A DNA stretch of 64,000 nt from NCBI RefSeq assembly GCF_030408455.1, contig NZ_CP046977.1, forward strand, positions 2,294,001-2,358,000, given 5' to 3'. The notes under the pieces were generated by a model that did no database searches, was not told where the DNA came from, and saw only the letters and a program-made list of their open reading frames with translations. The DNA comes from Corynebacterium atrinae (GTDB lineage: Bacteria; Actinomycetota; Actinomycetes; Mycobacteriales; Mycobacteriaceae). Of the stretch, positions 1 through 8,526 are shown one piece after another (positions within the stretch are counted from its first letter, which is position 1; each line of letters opens with the position of its first letter). A program made the position numbers and the translations under genes.

Positions 1-398
1 GCCGACGCCATCGTGCGGTTGAGCGAAAACATCCCCGGATCCCAACCCGTAGACACAATCGCGACCGTGCCGTTCTCCCGCGCGATCTCATTCATCTGCG
101 CCCGGTGCCGCGGCACATCACGGTGATTATCGTAAGTATCCACCGTGTTCGCGTAACGAATGAACTCCGGCGCCTGCTCCGGAATATCCGTCGCAGACCC
201 CAGGCACAGCACCGCGACATCAAACTCATCGGTGTAATTGCGAAAGTCGGCGACCGGCCACACTTGTGCGTCCGTATCCAACGATTGCCGCCTCGAAAAC
301 ACCCCCGCAACGCTCATATCCGGCTGCGCCTTCACGAGCTTCTCCACCGATTTGCCCAGGTTGCCGTATCCGACGATCGCGATCCTGATATCTGCCAT
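1..398 (-). CDS. ddh: meso-diaminopimelate D-dehydrogenase, N-terminal part (cut by window edge)
   Basis: Ddh reductively aminates tetrahydrodipicolinate to meso-diaminopimelate in one step, a shortcut in lysine and cell-wall synthesis typical of Corynebacterium. The first 132 codons are present. They show the Rossmann motif GYGNLG at residues 10-15, an FSRR stretch that fits NADP binding, GSATDIPEQAP, and the family signature VDTYDNHRD. The reading frame runs off the left edge. The ATG at 398 is preceded by AAGGAG nine bases upstream, which fixes the start. Proximity to thrE matches C. glutamicum. Identification is from remembered family sequence, and the visible part is very close to it. 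Confidence 0.95.
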   Translation of the reverse strand, partial: MADIRIAIVGYGNLGKSVEKLVKAQPDMSVAGVFSRRQSLDTDAQVWPVADFRNYTDEFDVAVLCLGSATDIPEQAPEFIRYANTVDTYDNHRDVPRHRAQMNEIARENGTVAIVSTGWDPGMFSLNRTMAS

Positions 399-947
399 GT
401 GCTGCTCCTTGCGGGGAATGCGGACTAGTTTGTCAACTACCAGGATGACACACGTAGTTGCTGCGGCGAGTGGGAACTACAGGCCAAGCCGCTTACGGTT
501 CCGACGCCTACGCATACCCTCCCGAAAGGGTGCCTGCTCAGCCCCCGACTCCGCATACGCCCGCATTTCTGCCGCCTCCTCCTCAGCGGCCACACCACGC
601 TCAAGGAGCTAACTTATGAAGTCCGACGCCGAAGCATCCTTGGGCAGGGTGACTGAGATTCGCTCGGGCAATGCGAAGGTCATACCGTTAGCGTATCCGC
701 TGGTGAAGCTTTTGCAAGACCTAATTTGCGAGGGCCCACTCCCGATGCATCGCCAAGGGACTGGTTCAGGTGAAGTGACCCGGCAGGGTGCCAAAATTCT
801 CTAGAATGTGTCGAGCCATTTCACGTTTCCGCAGGTCGTGGAGAATCGGGTTGTGCATTCTAGAGAATTTTGGCACTCGCGACGCCCTGATCGCGACGGG
901 CTCCTCGCGACGCCAGCCCCAGACCCCCGGGCCGCTACTACTCACTG
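399..947. other. 549-nt spacer without a convincing gene
   Basis: This stretch between ddh and tRNA-Thr holds no ORF that I can assign. The longest candidate, ATG at 616 to TAG at 804 on the plus strand (62 codons), matches no family I know and runs its stop codon into the left arm of the inverted repeat at 788. The only clear structure is that inverted repeat (788-808 and 856-876). The ddh promoter should lie just right of 398. Confidence 0.5.
788..876. repeat. perfect 21-nt inverted repeat, 47-nt spacer
   Basis: Bases 788-808 (beginning GTGCCAAAATTCTC) and 856-876 (ending GAGAATTTTGGCAC) are exact reverse complements over 21 positions. They are separated by 47 nt. There is no U-run next to either arm, and no direct repeat flanks the structure. 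It could be a palindromic repeat (REP or MITE-like), a processed RNA hairpin, or a small invertible segment; the sequence alone does not decide. Confidence 0.85.
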
Positions 948-1020
948 AGCTGGAGACGAGACTTGAACTCGCAACCTACGGTTTACAAGACCGTTGCGCT
1001 ACCGATTGCGCCACTCCAGC
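948..1020 (-). tRNA. tRNA-Thr (anticodon TGT)
   Basis: Read on the minus strand, the acceptor stem GCTGGAG (1014-1020) pairs with CTCCAGC (949-955). The D-arm, a 5-bp anticodon stem ACGGT/ACCGT enclosing the loop CTTGTAA, and a T-arm with TTCAAGT are all present. The anticodon TGT reads ACA and related Thr codons. The discriminator base is T at 948. CCA is not encoded. The gene lies divergently from thrE. Confidence 0.95.
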
Positions 1021-1099
1021 ACCGCGAAGCTCTCGCCCCGCTGAGTGGGAATAGTACCGCAGCAGTGGGCGGCGTCGGAAACTGCTAGGGTTGCGCACC

Positions 1100-2560
1100 G
1101 TGTCCACGTTGACTGAGAAGTTCGCGGCTTTCCTCACCGGTTCGGGCCGGATCGCGACAATCGACGCCGCTAAGGCTGCCCCGCCGCCCTCCCCGCTGGC
1201 TCCTATTGATCTGACGGATCACACGCAGGTGGCGGCGGTGATGGATTTGGCGGCGCGGATTGGCGATATTTTGTTGTCTTCGGGGACGTCGAATTCGGAT
1301 ACGAAGGCGCAGATTCATGCGGTGACGTCGGCGTATGGTCTGCATTATTGCCATGTGGACATCACGATGAACACGATCACGATCTTCACCAATATTGGGC
1401 ACACGCGGAAGACTCCGGTGAATGTGTTCCGGGTGGTGCGGAAGATGACGATGGATTTTTCCAAGTTGTCGGAAGTGGACCGGTTGATTCGTTCGATTCA
1501 GGCTGGTGCCACGCCGCCGGAGGTGGCGGAGCGGATTCTCGATGAGTTGGCTGCCGCCCCCGCGCAGTATGGGACGTGGACTTCCATCATGGGGTGGGGG
1601 TTGATGGGTGGCGCGGTCGCGGTCATGCTCGGCGGTGGTTGGTTGGTGGCGGCGACGGCGTTTGCTACGTCGAGCCTCATCATGGCGATGAACACGTGGC
1701 TGGGGCGCAAGCAGCTGCCGACGTTTTTCCAGAATGTGTTTGGCGGGATCGTCGCTACGCTGCCGGCGGCGGTGATCTATTCGCTAGCAGCGGAGTTGGG
1801 TGTGCGGATTACGCCGTCGCAGATCATCGCGTCGGGCATCATTGTTCTGTTGGCGGGTTTGACCTTGGTGCAGTCCTTGCAGGACGGGATTACGGGGGCG
1901 CCGGTGACGGCGTCGGCACGCTTTTTTGAAACGATGTTGTTTACCGGGGCGATCGTCGCCGGGGTGGGTATTGGTATTTCGCTGACGGCGATGATGGGGA
2001 TTTCTCTGCCGCCGCTGGAGACAAGCCCCCCGCCGAACTTCACGTCGAGTTCGGTGCGGGTGTTTTCCGGTGCGGTGGCGGCCGCGGGGTTCGCCATCGC
2101 GTGCTTCGCGGAGTGGTCCTCGGTGGTCATTTCGGCGCTGACTGCCCTGGCTGGTAGCGCGTTCTATTACTTCGCACTGTTACCCTTTGGGGTCGGCCCG
2201 GTCGTCGCGGCGTCGGTCGCGGCGGTGGTCATTGGTCTCGCCGGTGGTCTGCTCGCCCGTCGTTTCCTCATTCCCCCGCTCATCACGGCTATCGCGGGCA
2301 TCACGCCTTTCCTGCCTGGCTTGGCCGTGTATCGGGGCATGTACGCCTCGATGCATGAGCAGATGCTCGTGGGCTTCACCAATATTGCCCTCGCGCTGGC
2401 CATTGCTTGTGGCTTGGCGGCGGGCGTGGTGCTCGGTGAGTGGGTGGCGCGCCGTCTGCGCCGCCCGCCGACGCTGAATCTCTATCGCTACTTCCGGCAG
2501 AGCCGCCGGCTGACGTTCCAGCAAATTGATCGCCGGAAGAGGAAAATTCCGCGCTCGTGA
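1100..2560 (+). CDS. thrE: threonine/serine exporter ThrE
   Basis: ThrE exports L-threonine and L-serine across the inner membrane using the proton motive force. The 486-residue product keeps long blocks of the C. glutamicum protein: AAKAAPPPSPLAPIDLTDH near the N-terminus, RIGDILLSSGTSNSDTK, SEVDRLIRSIQAGATPPEV, and VQSLQDGITGAPVTASARFF. A soluble N-terminal half (about residues 1-155) is followed by about ten hydrophobic segments and a basic tail. I take GTG 1100 as the start: TAGGGT lies 8 nt upstream, which suggests a leaderless message. An in-frame TTG at 1091 is the alternative. Confidence 0.95.
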   Translation: MSTLTEKFAAFLTGSGRIATIDAAKAAPPPSPLAPIDLTDHTQVAAVMDLAARIGDILLSSGTSNSDTKAQIHAVTSAYGLHYCHVDITMNTITIFTNIGHTRKTPVNVFRVVRKMTMDFSKLSEVDRLIRSIQAGATPPEVAERILDELAAAPAQYGTWTSIMGWGLMGGAVAVMLGGGWLVAATAFATSSLIMAMNTWLGRKQLPTFFQNVFGGIVATLPAAVIYSLAAELGVRITPSQIIASGIIVLLAGLTLVQSLQDGITGAPVTASARFFETMLFTGAIVAGVGIGISLTAMMGISLPPLETSPPPNFTSSSVRVFSGAVAAAGFAIACFAEWSSVVISALTALAGSAFYYFALLPFGVGPVVAASVAAVVIGLAGGLLARRFLIPPLITAIAGITPFLPGLAVYRGMYASMHEQMLVGFTNIALALAIACGLAAGVVLGEWVARRLRRPPTLNLYRYFRQSRRLTFQQIDRRKRKIPRS

Positions 2561-2608
2561 CGTAGAATTGACTGTCTGTTCCACCCCGGACCGCTTACAG
2601 GAGGATTT

Positions 2609-2938
2609 GTGCCGCCCAAGGTCACCGATACCCGCCCCACCCCCGAAGCCATGCACGCCGTGGAGGAGGAGACCGCTGCCGGCGCCCGTCGTATCGTCGC
2701 CACGTATTCGACCGACTTCCTCGACGGCGTGACGTTGATGTGCATGCTCGGCGTGGAGCCGAAGGGCCTGGTGTACAAGAAGGTTGCCGCTGAGCTCGAA
2801 GAGGCGGAGCCTAAGCCGACGAAGCGCACTCGCAAGGCGTCGAAGAAGACGACCAAGAAGGCCGCTAAGAAAGCCACCAAGAAGGCAACGAAGAAGGCCA
2901 CCAAAAAGACCACTAAGAAGACGACCAAGAAGGCTTAG
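2609..2938 (+). CDS. small basic protein with Lys/Thr/Ala repeat tail
   Basis: This 109-residue protein has an acidic-to-neutral N-terminal domain (about 1-70, containing [28 protein letters not shown] split by no obvious motif). Its last 35 or so residues are almost only Lys, Thr and Ala in repeated KKTTKK or KKATKK units. Such tails occur in histone-H1-like and mycobacterial HupB-type proteins and bind nucleic acids. That function is inferred from composition only. A strong AGGAGG ends 5 nt before the GTG start. A similar small gene sits between thrE and otsA in C. glutamicum as far as I recall. The otsA start lies 11 nt downstream, so the two are probably cotranscribed. Confidence 0.75.
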   Translation: MPPKVTDTRPTPEAMHAVEEETAAGARRIVATYSTDFLDGVTLMCMLGVEPKGLVYKKVAAELEEAEPKPTKRTRKASKKTTKKAAKKATKKATKKATKKTTKKTTKKA

Positions 2939-2949
2939 CATTTAAGCTT

Positions 2950-4362
2950 ATGAGCGGCGACAACAGCTTTGTGGTCGTGGCCAATCGTCTTCCGGTTGAC
3001 CTGCACACCGGCCCCGACGGCACCCGCACCTGGACTCCGAGTCCGGGTGGTCTGGTCGCCGCGCTTTCACCCGTGTTGGAACGCCATGACGGCTGCTGGG
3101 TCGGCTGGCCGGGGGTCGCGGATGAGGCCCCGGAGCCATTCCGCACCGATGGGGGCGTGCTCCTCCACCCCGTGCGGCTGTCCTCGGCGGACTTCGAGGG
3201 CTTCTACGAGGGTTTTTCCAACGCCACGCTCTGGCCGCTCTACCACGACCTCATTGTCACCCCGGTCTATCACCGCGATTGGTGGGACATCTACCGCGAC
3301 GTCAACCTGCGTTTCGCCACCGAAGTCGCCGAGGTCGCCGCCGAGGGGGCGACGGTGTGGGTGCAGGATTATCAGCTGCAGCTGCTGCCCGGAATTCTTC
3401 GGCAACTGCGCCCTGACCTGCGCATCGGCTTCTTCCTCCACATCCCCTTCCCCGGCGCTGATCTCTTCCGTCAGCTGCCGTGGCGCGAAGAAACGATCCG
3501 CGGCCTGCTCGGCGCGGATCTCATCGGTTTTCACCTCGAGTCCGGCGCCAACAACTTCCTGGAGTTGGCTCGCCGCGCGGGCTACGAGGTGAGCGGCACG
3601 GCGTCTACCCGGCTTATCGACGCCCACGTGCGCACCGATGGCCGCCACGTCGGCGTCGGTGCGTTCCCCATCTCCATCGACCCCACGTCCTTGGGCGAGG
3701 GTGCGGAGGGGAGTGTGGAAGCGCTGCGCGCTTCCCTGGGCAACCCGCGAACGGTGTTGCTCGGCGTCGATCGCCTCGATTACACGAAGGGGATCTTGCA
3801 GCGCCTGCTCGCCTTCGAGGAGCTGCTGGAATCGGGGGCGCTGGACCCGGAAGAGGTGGTCTTCCTGCAGATTGCCACGCCCTCGCGCGAGCGTATCTCG
3901 CAGTATCGTCAGGCTCGCTCCCGCGTGGAGGAGGCCGTGGGCCGCATCAATGGCCGTTTCGGCTCCATGGGTCACCCCGTGGTCCACTACCTGCACCAAT
4001 CCTTACCCAAGTCCGAGTTGCGCACCTACTACGAGGCGGCGGACATCATGCTGGTCACCCCCTTTAAGGACGGCATGAACCTGGTGGCCAAGGAATACGT
4101 GGCCTGCCACGGCGACGGCTCGGGTGCATTGGTGCTGTCCGAATTCGCCGGCGCCGCCAGCGAACTCCCCCAGGCCAACTTGTGCAACCCCTTCGACCTG
4201 GAGTCGATCAAGCGGGCCGTGGCCACTGCCGCAACGGCGCTGGACACCACTCCGGAGGTACAGCGGGAGCGTATGCTGGCCATGCACGCCCAGGTGATCA
4301 CCCACGATGTTGACCTGTGGGCGGGGTCCTTCCTCGATGCCCTGGCTAAGGTGGAGCCATGA
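2950..4362 (+). CDS. otsA: trehalose-6-phosphate synthase OtsA
   Basis: OtsA (glycosyltransferase family 20) joins a nucleotide-activated glucose to glucose-6-phosphate, giving trehalose-6-phosphate. Trehalose is a stress solute and the precursor of mycolate carriers in this order. The 470-residue length is normal. Visible motifs are VVANRLPVD (residues 8-16), the GWPG loop, [13 protein letters not shown] in the first half, VDRLDYTKG near residue 273, and [16 protein letters not shown] near 370, which binds the sugar nucleotide. The gene follows the basic-tail gene by 11 nt and overlaps the next gene by 4 nt (ATGA). otsB is 0.5 kb downstream, making an otsA-lipoprotein-otsB operon. Confidence 0.96.
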   Translation: MSGDNSFVVVANRLPVDLHTGPDGTRTWTPSPGGLVAALSPVLERHDGCWVGWPGVADEAPEPFRTDGGVLLHPVRLSSADFEGFYEGFSNATLWPLYHDLIVTPVYHRDWWDIYRDVNLRFATEVAEVAAEGATVWVQDYQLQLLPGILRQLRPDLRIGFFLHIPFPGADLFRQLPWREETIRGLLGADLIGFHLESGANNFLELARRAGYEVSGTASTRLIDAHVRTDGRHVGVGAFPISIDPTSLGEGAEGSVEALRASLGNPRTVLLGVDRLDYTKGILQRLLAFEELLESGALDPEEVVFLQIATPSRERISQYRQARSRVEEAVGRINGRFGSMGHPVVHYLHQSLPKSELRTYYEAADIMLVTPFKDGMNLVAKEYVACHGDGSGALVLSEFAGAASELPQANLCNPFDLESIKRAVATAATALDTTPEVQRERMLAMHAQVITHDVDLWAGSFLDALAKVEP

Positions 4363-4811
4363 GAGCTCGGGTGTTCGCCATTGCGGCGGTAGGAGCGTTG
4401 GCGGCGTGCTCGGCACCCCAGCCCACGATTACTGAGGCGACGTGGGAGGTCATCAACGTCTGGACCAGCCCCGACACTCCGGCGGCGGTTCCCCACGGCG
4501 GTTCCCTCGCTTTCGGTGAGGCCTCGCTGGCGGGCACCACGGGCTGCTCCCCCATTCAGGGCGCGGTGACGTTCACCCGTGATGGTGACACCGTCGCCGC
4601 CAAGGATGCGGAGGCGGTGACCATCGATCGCATCGAGATCGAACCCGCCCCCGCCAACTGCCGCGCCGCCTGGACACACGAGCAACTAAGCAGCCTTCTC
4701 GTGCCCGGCGCAACCTTCGACCTGCACCAACCAAATGACTCCGAGCTCACTCTCACGCTACGGGGTGAGGAGATCGATCGACCGGCGATCGGCTTGTCGT
4801 CGCTGAGCTAG
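4359..4811 (+). CDS. small lipoprotein in the ots operon (META/HslJ-like)
   Basis: The 150-residue product begins with a short basic stretch, a hydrophobic core and the lipobox LAAC. It is therefore predicted to be a lipoprotein outside the membrane. The mature part contains [14 protein letters not shown] followed by a strand pattern and a second Cys-containing segment (PAPANC). This loosely resembles the META/HslJ fold, an inference I rate as weak. The start ATG overlaps the otsA stop codon, so translation is likely coupled. The same position between otsA and otsB is occupied by a hypothetical gene in C. glutamicum. No link to trehalose chemistry is visible. Confidence 0.8.
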   Translation: MRARVFAIAAVGALAACSAPQPTITEATWEVINVWTSPDTPAAVPHGGSLAFGEASLAGTTGCSPIQGAVTFTRDGDTVAAKDAEAVTIDRIEIEPAPANCRAAWTHEQLSSLLVPGATFDLHQPNDSELTLTLRGEEIDRPAIGLSSLS

Positions 4812-4869
4812 AAGTTGATCTAGTCTCATTCCCCGGAACCACGCCCCGGGCTTGATTAAGGTGGGGCAT

Positions 4870-5619
4870 ATGACCGCCTCCCTCCACGACCTCGCCGCCG
4901 CCGAAAGTCTCCTCGTTATCAGTGATTTCGATGGGACCATCGCCGGATTTTCCACTGACGCCTACGACGTCCCGGTGAACCAGGAGGCGGTGAACGCCTT
5001 GCAGGAGCTCGCCGCGCTGCCGAACACCCACGTCGCGGTGCTATCGGGGCGTCACCTGGCCGGATTGCACCAGGTGTGTCACCTTCAGCCGCCGGTGATG
5101 TTCTCCGGGTCGCACGGAGCCGAATCGGACGTCGATGGTGTCGTGCTCACCGAGGAGATGGCTGCGCGGCTGTCCGATATCGAGGATCGCCTCGCCCCGC
5201 TCATCGCCGCCCAGCCCCTCGCGTTCGTGGAGGCCAAGCCCTTCCAGCGGGTGCTGCACGTGGCTAAGTTGGCGGCGTCCGACGAGGCTGCCGCGAAACA
5301 ATTGCTCGCCCGTGCCGTCGCCCTGGAGCACCCGGGGATGAGCATGATCGTGGGAAAGAACATCGTGGAGTTCTCGGTCGCCGACGTCAACAAGGGCACC
5401 TGGATCGCCGCCACCATCAAGCGCCTGCAGCCCACACGCGCGCTGTTCTTGGGCGATGACACCACCGACGAGGACGGCTTCCTCGCGCTGCGCCCGCAAG
5501 ACCTGGGCGTGAAGGTCGGCGAGGGCGAGACTGCCGCGACGATGCGGATTGCCGATACGGTGGCCGTCGGAAATCTCTTTAGCGAGCTGCTGGAGCAGCG
5601 ACGGTTGAGCCAGGATTAA
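4870..5619 (+). CDS. otsB: trehalose-6-phosphate phosphatase OtsB
   Basis: OtsB removes phosphate from trehalose-6-phosphate, completing the OtsA/OtsB route. It is a HAD-superfamily enzyme. Motif I is SDFDGTIAG (Asp nucleophile near residue 19), and the family motif GDDTTDEDGF is near residue 195. The HAD Thr/Ser motif lies in VLSGR, and the motif-III lysine region is around MIVGKNIVEF. The ATG at 4870 is chosen because AAGGTGG precedes it; an in-frame TTG 18 nt upstream lacks such support. The 3' end overlaps the convergent LacI-type gene by 41 nt. Confidence 0.95.
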   Translation: MTASLHDLAAAESLLVISDFDGTIAGFSTDAYDVPVNQEAVNALQELAALPNTHVAVLSGRHLAGLHQVCHLQPPVMFSGSHGAESDVDGVVLTEEMAARLSDIEDRLAPLIAAQPLAFVEAKPFQRVLHVAKLAASDEAAAKQLLARAVALEHPGMSMIVGKNIVEFSVADVNKGTWIAATIKRLQPTRALFLGDDTTDEDGFLALRPQDLGVKVGEGETAATMRIADTVAVGNLFSELLEQRRLSQD

Positions 5620-6670
5620 ACGTCGTCTCCAGGATGTGCCGGGGGGCGGTGCGGTCCTGGGGGGCGTCGATAAGCTCTTGGAGGATGCGGCCGGCCGCAG
5701 CCCCCTTGTCCCGATTGGGCTGGATGACGGTGGTGAGATCGCGCCACAGGGCGAACCGCACGCCGTCGAAACCCGTGACCGAGAGGTCCGCGGGCACGCT
5801 CAGGCCCTGCTCCTCGGCGTAAGTGAGCACGCCCATGGCCATCGAGTCGGTCGTGCACAGCACCGCGGTGAGCTCCGGGTGGGTCTCCAGGAGCTCGCGG
5901 GCGGCGTCGAGGCAATGCTCGGGGTCGTTGATGTGGCGGGTGACCACCGGGACCTCCGTGATGCCCGCGGCGGCGAACTGCTCCAACGCCCCCTGCACGC
6001 GGCTGCGCTGGACGTGCATGTCGGCGGAGGCGAGCTGTGCTGGGGTGACGGGGCCGTCGAGACGCACGCGATGCAGGCGGATGCACAGCACACCGATCTT
6101 GGTGTGCCCGGCGTCGACGAGGGCGCGGGCGGCGGGCTGGATCGCCGCATGATCATCAATCCCCACGAACGGCAGGTCGGTGTCTGTCGGCTGATCGCAC
6201 ACCACCACCGGCAGGTGCCGAGCGCGCGCCGCCGCCAAATGCACATCATCCTTCGCCACCGAATACACCACGAACCCATCGACGACCGAGCTCCCCACCA
6301 GCGCCGACGCCGAGGCCTGATCCTCCCCCGACTCCGGGCCGGCCGGAATGAGCGTCAACGCCGAATCGGTCCCATAGGTCGCCTCCGCCATCCCTGCGAG
6401 GAAATCGACCGACGCCTGATCCTCGAAAGCGTATGACAGATGCTCCGTGAGCAGCACGCCAATCGCCCCCACCCGCCGAGTGCGCAGCGAGCGCGCCATC
6501 GGATCGGGCCCGGGATACCCGCGGGCCTCCGCGGCGGCGAGGATGCGTTCCCGCAGCTCCTTCGACAGCTGATCGGGATGGTTGTAGGCGTTGGACACCG
6601 TCGTCCGCGAGACTCCCAGCTCGGCTGCCAATGACGCGAGAGTCCCGCCTGTCCGCCCACGTTTCAGCAT
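5579..6670 (-). CDS. ipsA: LacI-family regulator, probably IpsA
   Basis: A 363-residue LacI-family protein. Residues 8-30 form the helix-turn-helix (LASLAAELGVSRTTVSNAYN), and the hinge leads into a periplasmic-binding-protein-like sensor domain with VGIDD and VTGFDGV blocks. In C. glutamicum the LacI regulator directly after otsB is IpsA, which responds to myo-inositol and activates inositol-phosphate synthase for inositol-derived lipids. I assign the name from position and length, so paralogy is possible. The message looks leaderless: TAGATT (6677-6682) lies 6 nt before the ATG. Its promoter shares a 33-bp gap with the divergent hydrolase gene. Confidence 0.8.
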   Translation of the reverse strand: MLKRGRTGGTLASLAAELGVSRTTVSNAYNHPDQLSKELRERILAAAEARGYPGPDPMARSLRTRRVGAIGVLLTEHLSYAFEDQASVDFLAGMAEATYGTDSALTLIPAGPESGEDQASASALVGSSVVDGFVVYSVAKDDVHLAAARARHLPVVVCDQPTDTDLPFVGIDDHAAIQPAARALVDAGHTKIGVLCIRLHRVRLDGPVTPAQLASADMHVQRSRVQGALEQFAAAGITEVPVVTRHINDPEHCLDAARELLETHPELTAVLCTTDSMAMGVLTYAEEQGLSVPADLSVTGFDGVRFALWRDLTTVIQPNRDKGAAAGRILQELIDAPQDRTAPRHILETTFNPGSTVAAPAAR

Positions 6671-6676
6671 GGCTCG

Positions 6677-6696
6677 AATCTATCAGGGGTTAGACT
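6677..6696. promoter_or_regulatory. divergent leaderless promoter pair, ipsA / hydrolase
   Basis: The gap between the two divergent start codons is only 33 bp (6671-6703). On the minus strand TAGATT occupies 6682-6677, 6 nt before the ipsA ATG. On the plus strand TAGACT occupies 6691-6696, 7 nt before the hydrolase GTG. Both fit the coryneform -10 pattern TANNNT with transcription starting at the start codon, so the two -10 elements lie back to back and their -35 regions fall inside the opposite gene. Confidence 0.55.
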
Positions 6697-6703
6697 ATTC
6701 GCC

Positions 6704-7561
6704 GTGAAGGAACCGAAACGATACTCCTCGGAGCGGGTGCGCCTGCACCACGGCGGCCGCGAACGCACCTTCGTGGTGGTCACTCCTTCGGTCCTCCCGG
6801 CCACTCCGCGCCTGTTGTTGTACTTCCACGGCTCCCTGCAAAACGGCAACGTCGCGCGCAACTTCACCGGCCGCACCTTCGACGAGATGGCCGCGCGCAC
6901 GGGCACGGTCCTCATCTACCCGGACGGGGTGGAGCGCCACTTCAACGACGCCCGCCTGCTGCTCGGCGAGCGCACTCGCGAGCTCGGCATCGACGACGTC
7001 GGTTTCACCCGCGCCCTCGTGTCGTGGGCCGTCGACCACCGCGGCGTCGACCCGTCGCAGGTCTATGCCTGTGGGTATTCCAACGGTGGGCAGATGGTCA
7101 TTCGTTTGCTTCACGACGCCCCCGGTCTCCTCGCCGGAGCCGCCACCTTCGCCGCTGCCCTCCCGGAGGAGGGCAATCTCATCGAGGGCTTAGGGGCGCC
7201 GGAACCGGCGCCCTACCTGGCGATTCATGGCACGGCGGACACGATCGTCAAGTATGAGGGCGGGGTGGCTGGGCTCGATGAGGAACACCAACGCGGTTCG
7301 TTGCTCTCCGCACTGGACTCGGCGGGCTACTTCGCCTCGGTTAACGGCCTGGCCGCGGGGGACCATGAGCACACGGTGCGCGATGGGTTAATCATCGACT
7401 CGTGGGCGCGGGCCGGGCAACCGCCGGTGGAGCTGTGGAGCGTGGAGGGGATGGGGCACGTCGTCCCGGCGCCGCGCGGTGTCCAGTCCAGCATCATCGG
7501 GCCGGGATTTGATGCGATCGTCGCGGCGGACGTGGTGGCCGAGTTCTTCGGCTGGGACTAG
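6704..7561 (+). CDS. alpha/beta hydrolase of the PHB-depolymerase/feruloyl-esterase type
   Basis: The 285-residue protein has the alpha/beta-hydrolase layout of the polyhydroxybutyrate depolymerase/LpqC-like esterase family. It shows LLLYFHGSLQNG (oxyanion-hole loop), the nucleophile elbow GYSNGG near residue 125, an Asp in HGTADTIV, and the catalytic His in EGMGHVVP near residue 250. No signal peptide is visible, so a cytoplasmic esterase is likely. The substrate cannot be inferred. The start is GTG 6704, probably leaderless. The gene ends 15 nt before the stop of convergent rlmB. Confidence 0.8.
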   Translation: MKEPKRYSSERVRLHHGGRERTFVVVTPSVLPATPRLLLYFHGSLQNGNVARNFTGRTFDEMAARTGTVLIYPDGVERHFNDARLLLGERTRELGIDDVGFTRALVSWAVDHRGVDPSQVYACGYSNGGQMVIRLLHDAPGLLAGAATFAAALPEEGNLIEGLGAPEPAPYLAIHGTADTIVKYEGGVAGLDEEHQRGSLLSALDSAGYFASVNGLAAGDHEHTVRDGLIIDSWARAGQPPVELWSVEGMGHVVPAPRGVQSSIIGPGFDAIVAADVVAEFFGWD

Positions 7562-7576
7562 CGGGCTCGGACTAGT

Positions 7577-8518
7577 TTATTTCCCCACCCGGCGCTGGCG
7601 CGCGAACTCGTTGAGCACCACACCCGCCGCGACGGAGGCGTTGAGGGAATTAACCCACCCTTCCATCGGGATGGACATGATGACGTCGCAGTTCTCGCGG
7701 ACGAGGCGGGAAATGCCCTTGCCCTCCGAGCCGACGACGATGACCACGGGGTCGGTGGCGCCGTCGTAGGTGTCCAGGGTGAAATCGCCACCGGCGTCGA
7801 GGCCGACGACCTGGTAGCCGTTGTCCTTGAACTGCTTGAGCACGCGGGTGAGGTTGGTTTCGCGGGCGACGGGCAGGCGGGCGGCGGTTCCGGCGGAGGT
7901 ACGCCAGGTCACGGCGGTGACGCCGGCGGCGCGGCGCTCGGGGATGACCACGCCATTGCCCCCGAACGCAGCGACGGAGCGGATGACAGCGCCGAGGTTG
8001 CGGGGGTCGGTGATGTTGTCCAGCACGACGAACATGCCCGGCTCGACCTCTCGGGCAGCATCGGCGATGAGGGTGTGCACGTCGGTGTACTTGTACGGCG
8101 GGATCTGCAGGCCGATGCCCTGGTGCAAACCGTTGCCGGTCATCTTGTCCAGCTCGAAGCGCGGCACCTCGATGATCGGGATACCCCGGGAGGCGGCAAG
8201 CGTGGCGGCCTCGGAGAGGCGATCGTCGGCGCCAGTGCCCTCGGCGACGAACAGCGCCGAAGCGGGGACTCGCGCGTGGAGGCATTCGATGACGGGGTTG
8301 CGGCCTACCACGAGTTCGTTGGTTTCTTCCTTGACGTGGCGGCCTTGGGCGCGGCGCTCGGCGAGCTTCTTGCGCTTGTACGCGGCGTGGTATTCGCGGT
8401 CTTCCGCCTTCGGCGTCGGCCCCTTGCCCTTGAGCCCGCGGCGGATCTGCCCGCCGGAGCCCTTGGTGGCACCCTTCTTGTTGGTCTTGCGTGCCCCGGG
8501 TCGTCCCTGTTTAGCCAT
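7577..8518 (-). CDS. rlmB: 23S rRNA (guanosine-2'-O-)-methyltransferase RlmB (SpoU family)
   Basis: RlmB methylates the ribose of a conserved guanosine in domain V of 23S rRNA. The 313-residue product has a basic N-terminus (residues 1-45, rich in Lys, Arg and Gly), a substrate-recognition domain starting at [11 protein letters not shown], and the C-terminal SPOUT knot with its three motifs: [25 protein letters not shown] and [13 protein letters not shown]. The start at 8518 (MAKQGRPG) follows cysS by 8 nt, giving a cysS-rlmB pair as in other Actinobacteria. Confidence 0.93.
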   Translation of the reverse strand: MAKQGRPGARKTNKKGATKGSGGQIRRGLKGKGPTPKAEDREYHAAYKRKKLAERRAQGRHVKEETNELVVGRNPVIECLHARVPASALFVAEGTGADDRLSEAATLAASRGIPIIEVPRFELDKMTGNGLHQGIGLQIPPYKYTDVHTLIADAAREVEPGMFVVLDNITDPRNLGAVIRSVAAFGGNGVVIPERRAAGVTAVTWRTSAGTAARLPVARETNLTRVLKQFKDNGYQVVGLDAGGDFTLDTYDGATDPVVIVVGSEGKGISRLVRENCDVIMSIPMEGWVNSLNASVAAGVVLNEFARQRRVGK

Positions 8519-8526
8519 GTGTTTTC

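Noticed and set aside
616..804. 62-codon ORF in the ddh-tRNA spacer
   Set aside because: No family recognised, no clear ribosome-binding site, and its stop lies inside the inverted repeat arm. Kept only as part of the spacer description.
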